Of a stretch of 10,496 nucleotides of DNA, positions 6,703 through 10,496 are shown in pieces. The notes beneath the pieces are model-generated. The model did not search any database. It had not been told where the DNA came from and saw only the letters and a list, made by a program, of their open reading frames with translations. Source of the DNA: Syntrophaceae bacterium UBA4778 (GTDB taxonomy: Bacteria > Desulfobacterota > Syntrophia > Syntrophales > UBA4778); contig DHHG01000033.1 of the NCBI GenBank assembly GCA_002403175.1, positions 1,774 to 12,269 of the forward strand, given 5' to 3'. Numbering within the stretch: the stretch's first letter is position 1; the number at the start of each line of letters is the position of its first letter. A program made the position numbers and the translations under genes.

Positions 6703-9252
6703 TTATTTCCTTGCTGATACTCTTCGGATTTCGCACTGAGATTTGTTTTGAGCCTTATGCTCGTACATTCTCTTATCCGCTTCCTGGATCAGCTTGTTTA
6801 CGAGACACCCTCGCGCCCCTGATGCGATTCCGATCGACAAAGAAAGTGAAAGAGATGGATGATTTTTATTGTGAGCGGAAAGCGCTTTTCTGATACGCAT
6901 TAAAACAGCCTCCGAGTTCTGACAGGAGTCGGTCCATACGGCCGCGAATTCATCTCCTCCGATTCTGGCAACGACATCCTCTTTGCGGAAGACTTTTCTC
7001 AAAACAATGGCAGCCCGTTGCAGCAATTCATCACCGGCCTGATGTCCGAGCGTATCATTCGTCTCCTTAAGATAATCGACATCGGCCATTAGGATATTAA
7101 TAGGAAATCTTCTACCCTGTTCCAGCCTTTTGATTTCGGCTTCAAAATAGGCCCGGTTATAAAGATCCGTGAGGCTGTCATGCGTACTTAAATAACGCAA
7201 CTGTTCTTCAGCTGTTTTATGCTCTGTCACATCCATCAGATTTCCCAGAATGGCCCGCTGTCCTTCGTAGTAAATCGGCGATACGGTCTCTACTGCCCAA
7301 AGAATGCGACCATCTTTGGTAACGATCCTGAACTCATAAGGAGATTTTCTCTTGCCCTTGAGCATGTCCTCAGCGTAAGTTTTGGCGATCTTTCTGTCAT
7401 CAGGATGAATCAGCGAAACTGATTTGAGGTCCGCCAGTTCTTCCGGCCTGTAACCTGTAAAATATGCGAATTTGGGATTCAGGTACTTGAATTTCCCATT
7501 AACCAGAACATAAACGCCGGCGAAGGATTTTTCCGCAAGGGAACGATACAGGTCCTCCCATCTTTTTCTTTCGGTGATGTCAACGGCTACGCCTCTCATT
7601 CCTGTAACTTCGTTCTGATGTCTGATCTTATCCAGATAAACCATCATCGAGGCCGTTGTGCCGTCTTTGCTTTTGGCAGTGTATACGTGTGGCAAAACTG
7701 GAAGACTATTTGCATTTAGCGCGTTTTCAAAATTAGACATTGCTTGTGCCCGGTCTTTTGCAATAACAAATTTGAAAACGTTTATTTTTTTTGCATGAAC
7801 TGATGAAATCCCAAAAAAGTCCAGGGCCTGACGATTTGCAAATGTGAGAATTCCTTGCCTGTCTGTTTCAAAAACAATTTGAGGCAGGAGATTCGCCAAT
7901 TCTCTGTATTTCCTTTCGCTTTCGCGTAGCGCTTTTTCAGCGGCTCCACGGGTCAGCGCGTTTACAAAGATCTCTCCAACTATTTTGAAAAGAGAGATCA
8001 ATTCAGAAGACCATGTCTTTTCACCTCGGACAATGTCAAATCCAACGAAACCTAACAGTTTACCACTTGAGACCATGGGTATGTTGATCATGGAGCGTAT
8101 TCCCTGCCTGAGGAATTCAATCTTTTCCGCTTTGGCTTCAACAGGAAGGTCGTCCGTATTTGTGAAATAAACAATTTGCAGTTTTCTCATGCTTTCAGAG
8201 AACCAAGGATATCTGGAAAGCGGAATATTTTTTAAATGAGAAATTTGAGGAACAATACCGGAAGCGCACCATTCGTGAGTATTATCCATGCATTCGCCCG
8301 TTTCGGAATACAGGAATATATAGCTGCGATCGGCTCCGGCAAACTGTCCGATTCTTTTCAGCGCCTTTGTAATAGCTTTGTCCAGGTCCTCCAGAGCCAG
8401 GTTGATAAACTGAGTTGAAATATACATAATAAGTTTATCGAAATCGGCGTGAAGTTTCAGTGCACTTTCCGCCAGCCGCTTATCCGTCACATCGCTCATG
8501 ACGATAATCTTCTTTTCGCCTTCGACGGAAGATGTAGTATTTAAAGACACCCTTTTGCCATTCCAGAGAAGGTAGTCGCCCTCGGACTCCTCAAAGGAAT
8601 GGGGCAATCCGAGTAAGGCTTCTAATTTTTTCCGATCATGTTTCTTAAACCATTTACGAAAATCAGACGCCAGGAGCATCAACTCCGTTTTACCTATAAT
8701 GCTCATTGCAGCGGGATTGACATAGAGAATGCGTCCTTCATTGGTTATCTCCAGGATGCCCTCCGATACGCTCGACAAGATCGTTTCCAGACTTCCCTTG
8801 ATGGAAAGGAGCTCCCTGGTGACCTCACGAGGGTAAAGATCCTTAACCCTTGGCGGTTCATCTGTGGTTCCGCTTTTAGACCGATTTAACTGGTTCAGGC
8901 AGGACAAAATTTCTTGCGACATCTGTTCAAAAGGAGCCTTTGCAATACAGGCATTAAAACCCCATTCGGAATAGTTTATTTCCTGTTCCGCCGCCAGTGC
9001 GCTGATCAGGATTATTATTGTTTTTTTCTGAGGATATGTTTCGCGAATTTTACGGCAGAGTTTTTCTCCTCCGATATTGGGCATGATAAGGTCGATAAAA
9101 ATGATGGATGGTTTGACCGTTTTCACAATATCAAGTGCGCTGATACTATTATCGGCTGTCCAGACCCGGTATCCGTTCTTTGTTAAGAGGTTTTTAATGA
9201 GCTTTAAAAAGACAGGATTGTTATCCACAATCAGCACGTTATTGTTACTCAT
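6703..9252 (-). CDS. Diguanylate cyclase with receiver, PAS and GAF sensory domains
   Basis: The 849-residue protein probably makes cyclic di-GMP from two GTP in response to phosphorylation and to ligands. Domain order: receiver (1-125; D10, phospho-acceptor D54, S84, K105), PAS (about 153-265), GAF (about 280-430), PAS (about 450-570), PAS (about 572-690) and GGDEF (about 690-845). The catalytic motif is intact GGDEF (765-769), with metal-binding D724 in MADVDYLKETND. An inhibitory I-site, RKED (756-759), sits five residues before it, so product inhibition is expected. The receiver's usual Asp-Asp pair is D10-N11. There are no transmembrane segments, histidine-kinase or EAL domains. The start has an AAAGGA Shine-Dalgarno 6 bases upstream. 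It is transcribed alone, and the partner kinase is unknown; the receiver gene at the left edge of the window is too far away to be linked. Confidence 0.95.
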   Translation of the reverse strand: MSNNNVLIVDNNPVFLKLIKNLLTKNGYRVWTADNSISALDIVKTVKPSIIFIDLIMPNIGGEKLCRKIRETYPQKKTIIILISALAAEQEINYSEWGFNACIAKAPFEQMSQEILSCLNQLNRSKSGTTDEPPRVKDLYPREVTRELLSIKGSLETILSSVSEGILEITNEGRILYVNPAAMSIIGKTELMLLASDFRKWFKKHDRKKLEALLGLPHSFEESEGDYLLWNGKRVSLNTTSSVEGEKKIIVMSDVTDKRLAESALKLHADFDKLIMYISTQFINLALEDLDKAITKALKRIGQFAGADRSYIFLYSETGECMDNTHEWCASGIVPQISHLKNIPLSRYPWFSESMRKLQIVYFTNTDDLPVEAKAEKIEFLRQGIRSMINIPMVSSGKLLGFVGFDIVRGEKTWSSELISLFKIVGEIFVNALTRGAAEKALRESERKYRELANLLPQIVFETDRQGILTFANRQALDFFGISSVHAKKINVFKFVIAKDRAQAMSNFENALNANSLPVLPHVYTAKSKDGTTASMMVYLDKIRHQNEVTGMRGVAVDITERKRWEDLYRSLAEKSFAGVYVLVNGKFKYLNPKFAYFTGYRPEELADLKSVSLIHPDDRKIAKTYAEDMLKGKRKSPYEFRIVTKDGRILWAVETVSPIYYEGQRAILGNLMDVTEHKTAEEQLRYLSTHDSLTDLYNRAYFEAEIKRLEQGRRFPINILMADVDYLKETNDTLGHQAGDELLQRAAIVLRKVFRKEDVVARIGGDEFAAVWTDSCQNSEAVLMRIRKALSAHNKNHPSLSLSLSIGIASGARGCLVNKLIQEADKRMYEHKAQNKSQCEIRRVSARK

Positions 9253-9345
9253 GATCGGTCCTTTTTAATATCAATTCTGGATGGATACGTACATATCGAC
9301 TATTTACCGCAAATCTTAAGTGAATCTGTATTATCAGGACCAATC
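9253..9345 (-). promoter_or_regulatory. Leader inverted repeat able to mask the diguanylate cyclase Shine-Dalgarno
   Basis: In the minus-strand transcript GAUUGGUCC (complement of 9337-9345) can pair over nine positions, one of them G-U, with GGACCGAUC (complement of 9253-9261). The second arm touches the ATG and contains part of the AAAGGA ribosome site. Between the arms, 9284-9297 reads GATACGTACATATC, a near-perfect palindrome that would form a small inner hairpin. The region does not match the c-di-GMP riboswitch consensus. Pairing is deduced by eye, with no folding energy calculated. Confidence 0.35.
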
Positions 9346-9390
9346 TGAAAGAAGGAGAGCTGTGTAGTATTCGCGCGCAATAAGTTCCCG

Positions 9391-9420
9391 ATCATAAAGG
9401 CAAAAAATAAAAGGTCACAA
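9391..9420 (-). promoter_or_regulatory. Candidate sigma70-type promoter of the diguanylate cyclase gene
   Basis: TTGTGA (complement of 9415-9420) and TATGAT (complement of 9391-9396) are 18 bases apart and match four and five of six consensus positions. The start would fall near 9384, giving a leader of about 131 nt, long enough to contain the inverted repeat at 9253-9345. Confidence 0.4.
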
Positions 9421-9467
9421 TCAGGCTATATGCATACAACATCTTTCTTCAAAATACTATTGATTTT

Positions 9468-9497
9468 GTTGCATTCATCCGGATTTGACTGTGCAAC
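9468..9497. promoter_or_regulatory. Inverted repeat upstream of the ferritin-like gene
   Basis: GTTGCA (9468-9473) and TGCAAC (9492-9497) form a perfect 6-base dyad with an 18-base spacer, which itself contains the palindrome ATCCGGAT (9477-9484). The second arm lies just after a TTGACT hexamer. This would suit a regulator-binding site, but no known operator is recognised and dyads this short occur by chance. Confidence 0.2.
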
Positions 9498-9527
9498 CGA
9501 CCTGAGATGTGGTAATGGATTTTTGTA

Positions 9528-9593
9528 ATGAAATTAGATGCGAATAACGTTAACCAAAATCAGATAGAAAACTATGGACCAGAGGTTTCATGA
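9528..9593 (+). CDS. Possible 21-residue ORF overlapping the ferritin-like start
   Basis: ATG 9528 opens a 21-codon frame (MKLDANNVNQNQIENYGPEV and one serine) whose TGA stop overlaps the next gene's ATG in an ATGA arrangement at 9590-9593. That overlap is typical of translational coupling. However, no clear Shine-Dalgarno precedes ATG 9528, and the ferritin-like gene has its own AGAGG, so chance is the simpler reading. No family is recognised. Confidence 0.2.
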   Translation: MKLDANNVNQNQIENYGPEVS

Positions 9594-10447
9594 ACACCAA
9601 GAATTTAATATCTGTTTTGAATGATGATCTTGCCGATGAGCATGCAGCAATTTTGAGGTATCTTGTGCATGCCTATCAGGAGGGAGAAGACACACCCATT
9701 GGGGCCAATCTCTTATCTCGCGCGCGGGAGGAAATGTGGCACATGCACTGGCTGGGGATGATTATTGCCAATCTGGGCGGAGAGCCGGAAATGATGCCTG
9801 CGCATTATCCGTTCGATCCCACGAACCGCAAGACGATTCTTCAGTCGTATATCGATTACGAACTCAAGTTGATTCCGCATTACAACAAAGAAGCGGATCT
9901 GATTGAAAATCCTCATATCAAACGTATCTTGCAGAGGGAAGCCTGGGAATCCTCGATTCACGCCAGAAAGTTTCAAAGATTGATGGAGAAAATGACTTCG
10001 CCGATAGCTGAAGGGAAACCGGGGGGAGGACGTGAGCTGTCTCCGGATCTGCTGAATCGATTGCAAGAAGAGGTTTCAGGCAAGTATCTGGAAATGCTTC
10101 AGCACATGCGAACCTCGTGGGTGTGTCAGGAAGAGAGCAAACTAGCCTGGCAGATTATGGATCAATCGATGGAAAAAATGAAACAATTGGCCCATTTTGC
10201 GGAAATTGTTGCCGAAAACGGGATCGATCCGTTGTTTGGCCCTTATCAGATCGAGCGGACAAAAGATTTGAGAACAGCTTTGGAAAAGGGTCTTGTCGAT
10301 TTAAGGTCCGCACAGCAGCGGCATGCTGATTTACAGAAAGATCCTGAAGTTGAAAATCATGCAGGTATGGTAATCAATCTTGATCTGACCTTGAATCAGG
10401 AGCGATTCAGTGCGGCGGAAATCGCAGATTGGCTAAAAGAGTCCTGA
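9590..10447 (+). CDS. Ferritin-like protein with a second, degenerate ferritin repeat
   Basis: This 285-residue protein of the bacterioferritin/ferritin-like superfamily probably binds or oxidises iron in the cytoplasm. The first four-helix bundle (about 4-135) has plausible di-iron ligands: E17 in LADEH, E48 and H51 in EEMWH, E91 in DYELKL, and E117/E120 with H124 in REAWESSIH. The spacing of the last motif is E-x-x-x-H rather than the usual E-x-x-H. Residues 161-214 line up without gaps with 13-66 (offset 148) and share L, E, M, G and P positions, but E17, E48 and H51 become K165, K196 and Q199. The second half is therefore a non-metal-binding repeat. The start has AGAGG at 9581-9585. The gene stands alone, with no rubrerythrin or oxidative-stress neighbour to narrow its role. 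Confidence 0.82.
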   Translation: MNTKNLISVLNDDLADEHAAILRYLVHAYQEGEDTPIGANLLSRAREEMWHMHWLGMIIANLGGEPEMMPAHYPFDPTNRKTILQSYIDYELKLIPHYNKEADLIENPHIKRILQREAWESSIHARKFQRLMEKMTSPIAEGKPGGGRELSPDLLNRLQEEVSGKYLEMLQHMRTSWVCQEESKLAWQIMDQSMEKMKQLAHFAEIVAENGIDPLFGPYQIERTKDLRTALEKGLVDLRSAQQRHADLQKDPEVENHAGMVINLDLTLNQERFSAAEIADWLKES

Positions 10448-10461
10448 AAGACTAAAGAAAG

Positions 10462-10482
10462 CTACTCAAAAAAATCGAGTAG
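10462..10482. terminator. Possible short hairpin terminator after the ferritin-like gene
   Basis: CTACTC (10462-10467) and GAGTAG (10477-10482) form a 6-base stem around an A-rich 9-base loop, 14 bases after the stop codon. No T-run follows on the plus strand. On the minus strand it is followed by a T-rich stretch, so it may serve a gene entering from the right. The stem is weak. Confidence 0.3.
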
Positions 10483-10496
10483 GCGGGGGCCTCACG

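Larger units (their letters stand above)
9253..9589. other. 337-base divergent intergenic region
   Basis: This gap lies between the diguanylate cyclase and ferritin-like genes and is AT-rich. It holds the candidate cyclase promoter and leader on the minus strand. On the plus side it has a dyad at 9468-9497 and a possible 21-codon ORF leading into the ferritin-like gene. No convincing plus-strand promoter was found: TTGACT at 9485-9490 has only TGTGGT at the right spacing. No Fur-like box, tRNA or recognised small RNA is seen. Confidence 0.7.

Noticed and set aside
6627..6893. 88-codon plus-strand ORF with a CxxC motif and a hydrophobic stretch, starting after AAGGGG
   Set aside because: Most of it lies antisense to the well-supported GGDEF domain, the AAGGGG touches the ATG with no spacer, and the sequence matches no family. 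The gap 6571-6702 otherwise shows nothing I can support.
9253..9384. c-di-GMP (GEMM) riboswitch in the leader of the diguanylate cyclase gene
   Set aside because: The conserved core segments of that class are not present; only a simple inverted repeat is visible.

Overview
This window looks like ordinary chromosome from an anaerobic Gram-negative bacterium, most likely a Desulfobacterota/Syntrophia-type organism. That placement is inferred from protein flavour: a lipoprotein-type oligopeptide-binding protein, a receiver-PAS-GAF-GGDEF sensor, a two-domain ferritin-like protein and a selenocysteine-containing SelD. There are no insertion sequences, phage genes, CRISPR arrays, rRNA or tRNA genes that I can see.

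Layout. Positions 1-273 hold the tail of a receiver-domain protein. It converges, with a 7-base overlap, on a small DUF2892-like membrane protein (267-701, minus). Next comes a plus-strand pair of lipoproteins: an oligopeptide-type solute-binding protein (866-2503) and a CsgG-like protein with a C-terminal CIA30/CBM-like domain (2545-3834). They converge on threonine synthase, thrC (3892-5277, minus). A 234-base AT-rich divergent region separates thrC from selD (5512-6570, plus). selD converges on a large diguanylate cyclase (6703-9252, minus). A 337-base divergent region then leads to a tandem ferritin-like protein (9590-10447, plus).

The most important point is that selD is itself a selenoprotein. 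A plain ORF call begins at a TTG at 5617 and loses the catalytic N-terminus. The real gene starts at ATG 5512 and reads through an in-frame TGA at 5569-5571, which lies in a HGAG-U-ACK context. A 39-base imperfect hairpin begins at that TGA and has the size and placement of a bacterial SECIS element. The enzyme that makes selenophosphate therefore appears to need selenophosphate for its own synthesis, and selA, selB and selC should exist elsewhere in this genome.

Regulatory points that can be read from sequence: selD and the solute-binding protein gene both lack a Shine-Dalgarno and have promoter-like hexamers placed so that transcripts would begin at or within a few bases of the ATG. selD is also preceded by an 18-codon ORF. 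The diguanylate cyclase mRNA has a candidate leader of about 130 nt in which a 9-base segment can pair with the sequence holding its Shine-Dalgarno. Apart from membership of a selenium, amino-acid, signalling and iron-storage neighbourhood, I see no evidence that these genes form one system.
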